Source of the DNA: Jaapia argillacea MUCL 33604
Taxonomy: Eukaryota > Basidiomycota > Agaricomycetes > Jaapiales > Jaapiaceae
Reading direction: 5' to 3'
DNA: 64,000 bases
Assembly: GCA_000697665.1 (NCBI GenBank)
Contig: KL197709.1
Span: 907,877 to 971,876 of the forward strand
In this document: piece by piece, positions 47,647 to 58,887 of the stretch
Layout: every line of letters starts with the position of its first letter
Numbering within the stretch: the stretch's first letter is position 1
Notes under the pieces: model-generated
Seen by the model: only the letters and a program-made list of their open reading frames with translations
Told to the model about the DNA's origin: nothing
Database searches by the model: none
Made by a program: the position numbers and the translations under genes

Positions 47647-48864
47647 ATGCCCTCTCTACCCATGTTAAACAATCCTCGCGGGCGCCCCAGAATTCACAGG
47701 CGCCTCGGTGGAGTAGAGGGCATGACCCCAGCAGCTCCTCCAGTCCGGGAGGAAATGGTGAGCAGCCTCAACTTCTGTAACATCGTTCCCGAGGTTTGTT
47801 ATTGACGAATCTCTATTGAATAGCATAATTGGGATGTAGTGGCTCGCCCATCGACGCGGCCGGAGGAGGGAAAGTTTGACCGGATTAATTTGCGGAGGGA
47901 AACTAACTGGTGCGGGCGACGTTCCACAATTCGCACCAGGCGTCCCGCAACTCCTGCAATCTTGAACCATGATTCAAACCTTGACTCGGCGTTCTTTCGG
48001 TCGGGGGAGCATCTGGTTATGGAGCCGACAGTCATCGATTTCCTCCATGACAGACTAGAACGGATCCTAGCCTGGAGGGATGGTGTTTACCCGAGCTTGC
48101 GTATTCCGAGGGGTCGGAAGGACGACAATACCTCCTCCACATCGGAGGCATTTTCATCTCGAATCCCCGACGACGACGATGTGGAACAGTATCCAAGTCC
48201 ATCACCGTACTCCTCATCACAATTCGTCAAACGCCGAGTTCGCTCCTTTCGCAATGAGGTGGAAGTTGCGTCTGGGATTTCGGCCTTGAGTTCCTTCGAC
48301 GTTCCGGGAGACGGAGGGGCCTTCGGAACTTGGATCTGGGATTTTTCCTTCAGCGACGAAGGGAATACAAGACGTGACGTGCCGCCTGAGCTGCCTCTCA
48401 CAGAAGCATATCACTCGTTGTCGTCCATTGTCGCCTCCACGGGAAGCTGTTTTCCGGAGTTAGGTGACACCACCTCGACCCGGTTGCTATCGCACGTACC
48501 TATTCCTCATTCAGGAGGAGTTGGTCCGCTGCAAGGTTGGAAGACTCCACATAGTGGAATCCCGACAGTCTTGGAGGGCATCGTGCCAAGTGTGCCCTGC
48601 ATGTCCACTCGTGCACACTTCTCCTCTCCCATGGTTCCTGAGATGCCGGAGCGGGAGGGAACACCACTATGTGGGTCCGATGTTGTTCACACGACACATA
48701 CCGTCGCTGCACGGTGTATCCAAGAACCGATAGCTGACCTAGCGGCGTCGATGAGCATAGCCCAGGTCCAGTTCACCCATCCTCACCATGATCCACATCA
48801 TAACCAGCCCCTTTCCATCTCTCGTTATTCTTCACTCGCCGGGGCCCTGGACACCCGTCCTTGA
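47647..48864 (+). CDS. Orphan protein (tandem copy 2)
   Basis: The first exon from ATG at 47647 (MPSLPMLNNPRGRPRIHRRL, then GGVEGMTPAAPPVREEM) ends exactly after a Met codon, followed by gtgagc. The second exon starts after gaatag near 47824 with HNWDVVARPSTRPEEGKFDR and continues to TGA at 48862-48864 (SSLAGALDTRP). Notable parts are HLVMEPTVIDFLHDRLERIL (helical), SPSPYSSSQFVKRRVRSFRN, GGAFGTWIWDFSFSDEGNTR and a His-rich HPHHDPHHNQP near the end. I recognise no domain. The R-x-x-H-R-x-L-x-G-x-x-G core of exon 1 resembles that of the upstream orphan, so the two may be diverged tandem duplicates. No membrane helix is seen in this copy. Confidence 0.5.
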
Positions 48865-49337
48865 TGCACCTCAGTCTTTCCTTCCAAACTTCAACCGAAT
48901 CAATAATAATATTTGAGCTCTTGACTCAACGTATTCTACATCGTATCACCACTTCACGGCGATTCTGCTCGCCCACTCTCATTTCTCTATTGACCCTCAG
49001 TAGAAAAGTCCACCCAAGTCGTGGAAAAGTCGCTGGTCTCCACTTGGTCGGAGATAGTCATGCACATAGCATATCAGGTAGTAATGAGGTATCATCTATA
49101 TTCCTAATCATACATTACCAGACTCAACATCCTCTCGGAAGGATGGATGGTTGCTTCCCAGAATGTCGAAGGGGAGTTTGAGAATGTCATAGTTGATAGT
49201 TGTACATCGACGCGCTAATCGAAGTCTCCATTTTCACGTCCTCCTGAAGAGAATTTGTGTTCCAAGGTCAGGGTGTATGGCAGGGTGTAAGATACTAAGT
49301 GAAAAGCGCTGTCCGCATGTAGACGATACTAAGACCC
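48865..49337. other. Shared 3' flank, convergent genes
   Basis: No gene supported between the second orphan and SWC4. I looked for a membrane-helix exon like that of the first orphan and found none. Confidence 0.45.
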
Positions 49338-51369
49338 CTACTTGTGCTTTTGCCTCTTGGTAGATCGAGCAGGCACGGAAGTATCAACAGAGGATACGGA
49401 GACACTTCTTCTCGATGCCTGGGGGTGAAAATGTTGGTCAATCCACTGTCTCAAATGATTCGACAGTTCAACCGACCTGTCTCCTCCCTCTCGCACTCCG
49501 CACGCTCACAACGCTCTGTGCCCTTGCACTGGCACTCTCATCGGCATCGGCATCCCTTTCATTACCGGTCTGCGCACCCTCGTCCATATCTACATCCATT
49601 GGCGTTTGTGGCTCTGCGTCGCCGCCGCCGCCTCCACCATCGTCACCACCAGCCACACTCCCACTCTTGCTAGTGTTTCCACTCTCATCACCAGTATTTA
49701 TTCCCAACCTCAGCTTCATAACCCGAATCTCCTGCTCAACCCTATCCACAGCCCTCTTCACCTCAATGAGCCCAAGCGTTGCGTCCATCAACTGTTCCAA
49801 CTTTTCGCAGTTATCTTTGGTGGGCATAACCAGGCGGGTGGAGTTGATACCTAGCTCTGCGAGAGCGGCGCTGACTTTGGGCAAAAGAGCTACGGGTTTG
49901 GGGTAGGGAAGCTTCAGGCCTCGGAGATAGACTATAGTGTGAGCCGATTTGGTGGAAGTTGTGGCGGAGGGAGGTGGCGTCATGCGATATATGCAATGTA
50001 GGGCATCTGAAATGGTCGTGATAAGAGTCAAACGATATCGGAGCAAGTTGGAAGTTGTGGATGAGCTCACCAAATGCAGCATTTCTTGCCATTGTTTTCT
50101 TCGGCACCGGCTGACCCAAGGAAATAACATTACTTGGCCCTGCACTCCCAGTTTCCCAGTCCCCTGCGTTGTGGCCTTTCTTCTTCTTCTTGCCATCCAA
50201 CCCCAAAACAGGACCCCCGCTACCCATTGGTCCCTCCTCGTCAATATTCAGACCATCCAGACCACTCTCCACTCCCATAAGCGTTCTCAGTAGATCTTCC
50301 CTGTCCTTCTTGAACTTCCGCTCATTTTGTTCGAGACGTTTGATCTCGATGAAGAGCGCTTCTTCTTCTGCTAATTGTGCTGGTGTACGAGATGAGAGGG
50401 AGTTAAGATACTTCTTCCGCGTGGTCTCGCGTTCTACAGGGAGGATGAAGCACGAGTGAGAGGGAAGGGTTGGTCAGAGGGTTTGATGGTAATACCTTTG
50501 TCGAATTGAAAGCTGGAGATCATTTGAGCTTTCTGAGTTTCATCACCTGCCCAAGGTCTGTTGCGAATCAACTTTCGACAAACGCTATAATATCGATCTT
50601 TCAGGTCCTAGAGATGGATAAACATACGTCAGAAACCAGACTTGGAGATTTGGGATTTGGATTTCTCACAACTTACCTCCAATGAGCGTTCAGGGCCGCC
50701 AGGAAACTCATAACGATCATGAATGATGAAAAATCTTGAGTCATATTCTCTAACCACTCCAAATAGATAATCTGTCTCCTCCTTCGTCCATTCCTTGTCT
50801 ACGACCATGTCAGATACGCTTGGCGATTGAAGAAAATGCTGAACACACACCTTCAAGGAGGCGCGTGTATTCGTCTTGAGAATAAGTGGGGACGTTGGTT
50901 TGAATATTGTATTTAGCAAATGAGTAGTCTAGTACACGCGTGAATAGGACTGTCTCGACATCAAGGGATAGGATGGAGTGTTACCAGCATTGGGGTCCGT
51001 GCTTGCTTTAATCCAGTGATTTAACTGTAGACCGTCCTGTCTGGCACCATTCTTAAACGCCCGCCATTCCCTATCATCATCAAAGGCAGAAACCTTTCCG
51101 GTCAACGTTTCGAAACACTTGGACATCGATGGCCAGACGAACCATTTGACTTTCCCGCCACCACTAAGGTTGGGTTTCTGCTTCAACCGGGGCTTCGCGA
51201 CAGCAAGCGTAGGCACTGAGTCTCCAATCAGGGAGTATAACTCTCGAGATATTCCCTCGGGCTTCCGAGTTGATCCCGATTTCTTAGGCTGGGAGGGCGT
51301 TGGTGTAGAAGAGACTGAAGTTGGCAGAGATAGAATGCTGCGAACATCTGATGCTGAAGGGCCTGCCAT
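49338..51369 (-). CDS. SWC4: SWR1/NuA4 subunit Swc4 (DMAP1)
   Basis: Spliced gene from ATG at 51369 (MAGPSASDVRSILSLPTSVS) to TAG at 49338-49340. Blocks include PEGISRELYSLIGDSVPTLA, KVKWFVWPSMSKCFETLTGK, LQLNHWIKASTDPN, DYSFAKYNIQTNVPTYSQDE, the SANT/Myb-like DKEWTKEETDYLFGVVREYD, SRFFIIHDRYEFPGGPERSL, DLKDRYYSVCRKLI, a coiled coil (AEEEALFIEIKRLEQNERKF) and a DMAP1-type C-terminal region (LALLPKVSAALAELG-like, here KPVALLPKVSAALAELGINS). The final small exon ends VPARSTKRQKHK and requires an intron at about 49366-49475 just before an in-frame TGA. Swc4 is shared by the NuA4 acetylase and SWR1 H2A.Z exchanger. The linker carries Asp/Gly runs. Confidence 0.92.
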
Positions 51370-51778
51370 GACAAGATTACAGGTGTCCCAGAGTTGGGCT
51401 CCAGTGGCTGAAAAGGACTGAAACGATAGGCACGCGCTGTGTTGGCTGATGATGAGACAGTAGTTGGCGAAGACCACCTCTGTGCACCGACTGGGCGGTC
51501 CGCCAACTAAAGTCACGCAAGTCACTGCGTGACACGCTGCCCGTTGCACGCAAAGACAATGATTGTAAAAATACATTGAATATTGTACATGTGGGTGCTA
51601 GAACATAGCAAGACTGGATAGTGGAAAATCGAGAGACATAAGGCATGGCAACTGAGTACCGGAAGGAAGAAAGTAAGCCGCACGCACGACAAATCGAGTG
51701 GATGGTAGGGAGTACCCAAAAAAATATGTGGGAGAAAAAAGTTTCCAGTCGACCGCGAACTTGAAGTCGAGGACTAGT
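51370..51778. other. SWC4 promoter region
   Basis: No gene supported. Holds the promoter of SWC4 (minus) and the 3' flank of the weak small gene to its right. Confidence 0.4.
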
Positions 51779-52276
51779 TCACTCCCAAATCCTGGAGGCT
51801 TGTCGCCACACCAAGACCCTCAACTCAGTTACAGAGCCCATCAATCTCTTAAATTCGGCGTCTCCTTCAGGAATGTTCGCCCAAGTGCTAGCGTTACCAT
51901 GAAAACGGCCCTGGAGCTTTATCTTCGAATGGCTCTTCCCCCTGATACTATGAAAGTTGCTTGTAAACATGCCAACTGCTTCCTGTATGGCGGCGTAAGG
52001 ATGCCAGATCAGGGAGGGGAAAGGATGAAGTTACTGACAGACCAAGAGCAAGATGAAAGGCGCGAACGAGTGTAGGCCTAGGGATTAGGCTTCTTATATC
52101 GTCCATCTTTCGTGTAATCGCAAGAGACTAAGATGGTATCTGGAGGACCCTAATCCGCAGCAACTCAGGAAACCCTCGAATATGGACATCGATGGGGGAA
52201 CACTAACGAAGTTCGCGATGACGGGAGATCCAGAGCCGGTGCTGAAGAGTGAGAACCGAGAACCGGCGTCGGACAT
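51779..52276 (-). CDS. Possible small protein, structure uncertain
   Basis: ATG at 52276 gives MSDAGSRFSLFSTGSGSPVI followed by ANF and a donor (gttagt). An open downstream frame with acceptor tacag at 51983 reads EAVGMFTSNFHSIRGKSHSK, then NIPEGDAEFKRLMGSVTELR and VLVWRQASRIWE to a TGA at 51779-51781. The phases match, but the 225-nt intron would be long for this genome, so another small exon may be missing. A TATATA stretch near 52341 (about 65 bp upstream of the ATG) supports a promoter. About 90 residues; no family recognised. Confidence 0.35.
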
Positions 52277-53742
52277 GTTGATTGGATGGTTCAGGGTTCA
52301 GGTTGGGTGTGGTTACTTATATCTAAAGAAAGGTGAGTAGATATATAAGAGGAGGGGCTTGATGACATGATCAACGATATCAGACTGTGAAAAAGGAAAT
52401 TTGAAATGTACCAGCACGATTGCTGGTGTGTTGGGAAGGGTGGCCTGGCGCTATGCCATGCATCTATCTGTGAAGGAACAATTCATCGAATGAATGCAAG
52501 TGGAGGAGAAGCAGGGAAGTGGCGTAGAATGGAGTAATCCAATTGCGATAAACGAGCGTCCACTTGATGCTTCCGCCGTAGAGCTCCAGACATTCCCTTG
52601 ACACTGAAACTTTGTTACCTTTCCCGCGAATGCTGTGCATTGGCTGATGCCGAGAATGATCGTTCCGGGACTAACGATGGTTTGTGGTGATTTGGATCTG
52701 GTTGTAGAAGAAATAGTAGCGGGTTGGGGGGTAAAGATAAAGGGCTTCTGATAGCCTGTGTTGCGACCGTTCGTGGCAACAATACGCTGGGAAATCTGTG
52801 AACCACACCCGTATGTTTGCCATGGTCCCTATGCGGGGGGTCCTACCCAAGCGTCAGGGAGAGGGCCTTACTGGAAAAGCGAGTGAAGGATAAGCTCACA
52901 AGGCTGTCCAACCCCTTAGAGAGCAGTGACCGATACAGAGGAGCAGTCTGACTCTGGAGCGGGAAGTCGGCAGACGGTCAGTACTACGAATGGAATACTG
53001 GCGCCCTGCAATGGGCACGAGCGCCAAGTCCTACGGGAAGCCTTCTGCGTCGGACCCGAGGATCCACCAAATGATAGCAAAGGGATATGTGAATCGATAT
53101 CAACCAATGGTATGGGTTATCAAACGATTCAGACGAGCTCCCATTGGAAACCTGTGAGGTCTGATCATGGGCGTCTACACGATAGCTTCGCATCCAGGGT
53201 CAACAAACTAGTCCCCATCTTGATATATGCTTTTCGGTAGTTCCCGCAGACATTCAGGCCGACCAGCAATTGTTTCGATGCCGGATAATGTCCAGTTTTC
53301 ATGAGGATCCATCCGAGTCTCCTGCAGGGCGGACCCTGAGATTCCGGAGGTAGATGGGGGTGAGCAAGGAAGGTCCAAGCACTGTGCAGACAGACATCGA
53401 AAGGACCCCTTTCTTGTGATCGAATATCGCATGCAATGAGGCACGGAGCCATCTTACAGGAAGGATCATGTTTGTTCATACTAATTTGAAGGACATGCCG
53501 CTGCAGAAAGGTCATATGGAGAGCTGTAGGGTGAGGGAGTGAGGGCTATCCAAGATAATATACCCGAAACAGTTGACGCAGCAGGGTTCCAAGACGCTGA
53601 GTCGAACGTGGTCGAATGCGACTGACGGTGGCAGGAGGAAGAGGTAGAGTCACGCTTGTCACATACGTAACAGTTGTGTCACTGTGACAGAACCTCTCCA
53701 CTGGCATTTGAGCTTTGTTCGAACTCCATACAACCATCTGCA
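52277..53742. other. 1.5 kb without a supported gene
   Basis: Frames of 60-116 codons occur on both strands (for example plus 52926-53240 and minus 53165-53515), with no recognisable domains or splice partners. The right end holds the NDUFAF3 promoter. No repeats or transposon ends were seen. Confidence 0.4.
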
Positions 53743-54417
53743 ATGTTCCAGCGTCTGCTTCTACGGCCAAACAGAATCCCCCGCATCACCCACATCAGCA
53801 GCGTTTGCCGTAACTTCCACCGTACGATCCCCCGGCTTTACGAGAGAAGTGCTCATGGACCATTCACAAACATTCTCGCCTCGGACATCCCTCCTCCCGT
53901 TCAGGTCAAAAACCTATCCTCAGATGGCATATTGCTTCAAGACGGTCTGCTGATTTCGGCAGCTTGTATATTTCTGGAGGGGAAGGTCTTCTTGTGGGAC
54001 GTTCCTAGCAGTTTATGGGAGGGATGGGGGAAGGAAAGGTTTGAGGTCTTCGATGTGGTTGTGCCGAAACCTGGTATGTGGTTTCTTTTCGGTATCTGGG
54101 TGGATGTCTTTAACCACGAGCTAAACATTTCTTCTGCTAGATATTTTACTCTTCGGTACTGGGGAGACTCTCAGCCAACCTCCTCCGTCACTACGCATGG
54201 CTTTGAGTCAAATGGGAATCCAACTGGAGGTAATGGACACGGTACGTCTTCTTGTTGTAACACGACTCCCATGCAGAATCGTTGACGTCTTGCTGTGATC
54301 GGCATCCAGCGGAATGCATGCTCAACATACAACCTTCTCTCTGAAGAAGGCCGACGAGTAGCTGCTGCTCTACTCCCATACTCGGCTCAGTCATGGCATA
54401 AGTCGTCTTCCTTTTGA
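53743..54417 (+). CDS. NDUFAF3: Complex I assembly factor NDUFAF3
   Basis: ATG at 53743 (MFQRLLLRPNRIPRITHISS) opens an Arg-rich mitochondrial presequence. Then FTNILASDIPPPVQVKNLSS and DGILLQDGLLISAACIFLEG, WDVPSSLWEGWGKERFEVFD, and after an intron DILLFGTGETLSQPPPSLRM, QMGIQLEVMDTRNACSTYNL and LLSEEGRRVAAALLPY. This is the Mth938/DUF498 fold of NDUFAF3; the GTG and RNACxTYNxL motifs are family hallmarks. Stop is TGA at 54415-54417. It works with NDUFAF4 in building the Q-module of respiratory complex I in the matrix. Two other complex I genes lie within 5 kb. Confidence 0.93.
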
Positions 54418-54558
54418 TGACAGTCTGTCAATCAAGGTGGGTGGTTATAGTACAGTATTGGTACAGTCCGTGTAATTTGTTGTCAGAATATGATCGTCAT
54501 CCCAGCTCAAGACAGCTACCTCCCAGCGCACCAGATGATGAAGGAGACTCGAGTTGAA

Positions 54559-55366
54559 CTATTCAGGATAGGCTTTGCGTTTCCCCTTGTCGACGGACGT
54601 AGCTTCGACTGGTGCGGCGGGAGTTGCTCGGACAGCTTGATCTTCTTCATCATCAAGCAGCGACGGCTGCGTCACATCCACCTCCAAAAGGTCACCTGTT
54701 CATTTGGTTGAGGCACGCCGAATGTACGATGGACGTTGCCAGGATGAAGGAAGAGGCGAGCGGTGAGGTGGAACGTAGAACGTAGAACGTAGAATGAATA
54801 TAAAGTCGTGAAGCCAAAGTCGTAAGGAAACTGGCAAGTACGACCGACTCACCAGTCTCAGGGTCTCTAAACCTAACAAACAAGGTATCCCAATTTACCA
54901 ACGTCCCTTTCACCTCCTTCTTTCCATCGATCACTTCATATCCAGTCACCTTTCCTCTCTCCTTCGTCGGCTTACATAACTCGAAATCTGCTTCGCTTGA
55001 GATATCTGGTATGTCCTGTTGGTGGGGATTGGGTGATTGAAGTTGGAGTTGGGAGTGAGATTGGAGAGCCGAAAGGGCTTGGGATTTGAGGGCGCCGATG
55101 GTGGATGATTGAGTGGCAGACAGAAATATCGTCAATTTGTGAGTTTTGAGAAGGATGAGCAAGTTTTTCGGTTGGGCTTTTGGAGGCTTTTCACACCGTA
55201 AGCCTGCAATGACTGTACAATGTAATTTGTGCGCACCATATCTGATATCGCGACCTGGTGGATGTGATGGTTGGTGAAGAACAAGTCCAATTAAAATCCC
55301 AGCCACACACGCGAACCAATCAAATCCCGGCCAATTCCGCTTGCTTGAACCGACCCCGTCCTCCAT
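54559..55366 (-). CDS. Conserved-looking small protein, start uncertain
   Basis: Two exons are clear. The first contains KPPKAQPKNLLILLKTHKLT, IFLSATQSSTIGALKSQALS, DISSEADFELCKPTKERGKV, TGYEVIDGKKEVKGTLVNWD and TLFVRFRDPETG. The second reads DLLEVDVTQPSLLDDEEDQA and ends KGKRKAYPE at TAG 54559-54561. The strand-helix-strand pattern with LVNWDTLFVRFRD near the end resembles a ubiquitin-like beta-grasp fold, but this is only an impression. The only in-frame ATG upstream is at 55366, just 42 bp from the divergent NDUFA8 start, and the first 55 residues (including FACVAGILIGLVL) look unlike the rest. A hidden short first exon or later start is likely. Confidence 0.6.
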
Positions 55367-55408
55367 CCTCACCTCGTTCGCTGGTCGTTACGGACATTAC
55401 AATCAACG

Positions 55409-56352
55409 ATGAGCGTCTACCACGACCCCTCGAAGGCTGACAAGCCCTACACGGACCCCACACCCCTCCCTGCCAATATTCCCAAAGTCCAGGAAATTGG
55501 AGCGACCAGCGCACCACTCAAGAGCGCTGCGTTCTTCCTTGGTGCTTATTGCAAAGACTACAATGGTGTGTGCCTTTGAGTTCATTTGAATAACTAGAGA
55601 ATTTTCTGATTCGGTGGTAAATTTGCTGTGTTCTTTGGGTCGCTCGTTCGTTTGGTGACATCGGGTTGTTGGGTTGTCATATCTGTGTGGTACTCCCTCG
55701 GATGTGGAATGCTTCGCTCAACGCGTTTGGTTGGGAATAGAGGACTTTATGCTATGCAAAGCTGAAAGTCGGGATCCTGGACATTGTTTAAAGGAGGGTC
55801 GACGTGTGACAAGATGCGCTACTGAGTTGTACGTCTAGTTCCCTTCCTTGTCCTTGTCCTTGTCCGCCGCCCTTCTCCCCTATCTTTCCATCCCCAAACC
55901 TTCCATACCTTTCAATGGGGGCCCACTGGTTGTTACGTTGTTTTGCCCAGACTATTCTGACCTCTTGCGTTACCAGAATCACCAAGTTACGCGAAAACTG
56001 CCTGAAAGAATTCGAGTCGCATTGGGCTTGTCTGGAGAATAACAACCAAGTGCGTCCCCCTTCCAAAACCATCCTCGTGATCCGTCGCACGATGTAGATC
56101 CTGATGGTTGACAAATTCGTTCTGTGTTGTTAGGAATACTACATGTGCCGAAAACCTGAGCGGACACTTAACAAGTGTGTCTTTGAGAAACTCGTGCGTG
56201 CTTTCTTCCCCACCTTTCGTGTTCTCGTCCTGGTTTTCTCACCCTCGCCGTCCTCCACCTAGGGTCTGACCAAGACAATCCCCGGATCCGCAGCGGGCAA
56301 GCCTCAAATTCACGAGGTCGAGAAGCCCATCTTCAAGGCTGTACAGAAGTAG
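55409..56352 (+). CDS. NDUFA8: Complex I subunit NDUFA8 (19/20.8 kDa)
   Basis: ATG at 55409 (MSVYHDPSKADKPYTDPTPL), five exons, stop TAG at 56350-56352 after EKPIFKAVQK. The product carries four C-x9-C motifs: CKDYNEDFMLC, CLKEGRRVTRC, CLKEFESHWAC and CRKPERTLNKC, as expected for this twin-CHCH subunit. The lead-in GATSAPLKSAAFFLGAYC also matches the family. It sits on the intermembrane-space face of complex I and is imported by the Mia40 disulfide relay. Exons break inside the cysteine motifs, and splicing restores each spacing exactly, which supports the gene model. Confidence 0.96.
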
Positions 56353-56630
56353 TTGTGGTTGGTCTTGGGATAATTGCAATAGATTTTCTGTTGCTCCTCT
56401 TTCGCACTTGCCGTGCAATGCAAATGTATACCTGCTTTTGGTCGCAAACTTGCACTTTCAGTCTCGCCTATTCTGCCTATTACAATGTGAATACAACGTT
56501 GCCAGATATCCTGGAGGGTTCAATGTACAGCTTGAGCGATTGAATATTTATCAGTTACACTTGCAGTAGCCCTAGCTCTTTGACTTCACGTGGCCGCGAC
56601 GCGATTCGCGTAAATCGTTCAAGACCACTC

Positions 56631-58166
56631 ATGTTCCCCCACCTCCTCCCCTCTTTACCCAAAACTCTCCGCCATTCCCGCCGTTTCCTCTCCACCTGTT
56701 CGTCACCCCTAAGTCCCCACCACTCAATATACCTCTCAAGATCCACCAATCCCTACTTCAATCTCTCCCTCGAAGACTGGTCAGCGCACTTCCCACACAC
56801 GCACCCTCATCCACTCTCCAACTTACCTCACTCGCCAAAGGTTATTCAGACATAAATCACACAAAGAACCTCTATTACTGCTGTATAGAGATGATCCATG
56901 CGTTGTGATTGGGAGGAACCAGAACCCTTGGAAGGAAGTTAATTTGGGTGCACTGAAGAAAGCTGGCGTGCCCTGTATCAGGAGGCGAAGTGGAGGGGGG
57001 ACTGTATATCATGTGAGTGTACACTACCTCGCTACTTGACATAGACTGTTTGGCTAACGTGAATGGGTATGTAGGATTTAGGGAATACAAACTATTCAAT
57101 CCACCTCCCCCGTTCTTCATTCGACAGGAACGTTACTTCGGACCTCGTTCTACGAGCGGTACGTTCAATGGGTATCGATGCCCGTGTGAACGACAGAAAT
57201 GATATCTGTGTCGGTCCTGAAAAGATGAGCCCCTTCTCCACCATGAATCTACCACGTCGGTCCTGACAAGCATCCCTGCTGGCTATACGTCTCAGGCTCG
57301 GCGTACAAAATTGTCAACAACCGAGCCTACCACCACGGAACTATGTTAATCTCAACACGACTCGACACCCTGGGCGACCTCCTTCATTCCACCAAGGTAA
57401 CTCCACTAAATTCAAAACAAATGACATGCTGGTTTGTCTGAACGTTCTGTAGGAAACAATGGAAACGAAAGGTGTCGCCTCCGTTCGGTCACCCGTGTGC
57501 AACTTGAGACAGTGGAGCGAAAGTGTCAGTCATGACGCTTTTGTCGACGCTGTCGTGACACAATTCAGGCAGGAGTACGGGATTGATGAAGAAGTAGGTC
57601 CTGGGGAATTCCTTGTCCACGTCAGATCTTAATTTAAGACGATTGTTACAGGTTCATTCGGTGGAGGAGAACGCAGAGACAAGGAATGTTGAGTATATCA
57701 GGCACGGGATGACCGAGTTACCTGTTCGTTGCCCCCGTCTGCTTAAATCCCATTCCCATTAACTAACCAGCTTGGGATATCTCTGTTTCTTGGTGGATAG
57801 AGTTGGGACTGGGCGTACGGTCAAACCCCCGAATTCACCTTCACCATTCACCAACTCTTCGAGTGTGGTCAAGTGGTACGCCGCATTTCTGTCTTTCCTT
57901 CAGATTGGGTCACTCATGACGACCCCTCGACACCGCAGACGGCACAGATACGCTCAAAACATGGTGTCATCCTCTCATGTTCTCTGGCTTTGACACCACT
58001 TCGTGGGGGGGATACCAGCCAAGAGCTCCAGGAAGAGTTAGGTGAGTTGGGGAAACAACTTGAGGGTCAAAGATATGGGTTTGTAGATGAGGCGAGGCTT
58101 CGGAACGAGATTGGCGATCATACGAAAGCGGTTTGGGAGTGGTTGAGGGAGCAAATGGATACCTAA
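56631..58166 (+). CDS. AIM22: Lipoate-protein ligase A family
   Basis: ATG at 56631 (MFPHLLPSLPKTLRHSRRFL) is a likely mitochondrial presequence. Following blocks are SIYLSRSTNPYFNLSLEDW, LLLYRDDPCVVIGRNQNPWK, EVNLGALKKAGVPCIRRRSG then GGTVYHDLGNTNYSIHLPRS (the RRxSGGGxVxHD ligase signature), DARVNDRNDICVGPEK, ISGSAYKIVNNRAYHHGTML, STRLDTLGDLLHSTK and LPSWDWAYGQTPEFTF. Stop is TAA at 58164-58166. About eight exons are inferred. It is the fungal LplA/Aim22 enzyme that attaches or transfers lipoate to mitochondrial 2-oxoacid dehydrogenases and glycine cleavage H protein. A C-terminal helical part (LQEELGELGKQLEGQRYGFV) is intact. Confidence 0.93.
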
Positions 58167-58353
58167 CTCCAAGAGGCTGCTAGTTCTCGTATGAGTAGGG
58201 TACCATTGTTGCATCCTGTGGAGCGATTTTTTTCTAGGGCATCGTGCTTGTGACTGCCTTGGGCTGATATGATACACTGACTTGGGAGAGGGAGATCCCC
58301 GTCCACATGCAACAAGAAACGGGTATTGGGATGACAACAGTGACAGTGGATGA

Positions 58354-58887
58354 TCATCCCGTTCTTTCAGTGTACCAAGCACTGTTCGTCGCAAATTCTT
58401 CCGGTGCGATTGGATCTGACTGCAGCACCACCGGAGTGTCAGTAATGTCAATGAGAAAAGAAACGTGGAGGAATGGGACGAACCCTCTGCCCTCGAAGAT
58501 GACCCGTTAATCGCTTGTCTCTGTCCATCATCATGTTCTCCCATGCATCCAAACCGTACCTTACAGGCTGCACGCGTCGAATGTTCAAAGCCAACCAGCA
58601 GTTCAAGGAGATATGAGGTGATCGAGAAAGAGTCAAGTATCCAGTCAGTGTGCAAGTTTTGGATGGGAGATGAATTTTCATGTTCGCACCTTGCCTTGGT
58701 TCTGCAGTCGTTGCGAAGTGTTGAAGAGAGTTCCAGCTGCCGCGAACATGGTCGTGAGCAGACCTATAAATTGAAACAAGGAATTTACGTCCGGTTCGAA
58801 AGTCTGTCAGTCATGCTGAGGGGTGAGGAATCTTGGGGGCAAAAATACGGTACCGAAAGGGATAAGAGCCTCCCAGGGGACAGGCAT
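58354..58887 (-). CDS. NDUFA1: Complex I subunit NDUFA1 / MWFE (9.5 kDa)
   Basis: Very small four-exon gene hidden among introns. ATG at 58887 gives MPVPWEALIPFG, then GLLTTMFAAAGTLFNTSQRL and QNQGK, PVRYGLDAWENMMMDRDKRL and TGHLRGQR, and SDPIAPEEFATNSAWYTERT followed by G and TGA at 58354-58356. All joints use GT-AG with matching phase. The single membrane helix, the W-[D/E]-x2-M-M-x-R-D-x-R-L-T-G block and the RGQ-x-D/P-x-AP end match fungal MWFE/NDUFA1, an accessory membrane-arm subunit of complex I. About 87 residues, near the usual length. The opposite strand has a misleading 147-codon frame over this gene. Confidence 0.9.

Noticed and set aside
49415-49906. 163-codon plus-strand frame rich in Ser/Pro
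   Set aside because: It is the antisense shadow of the SWC4 C-terminal exons.
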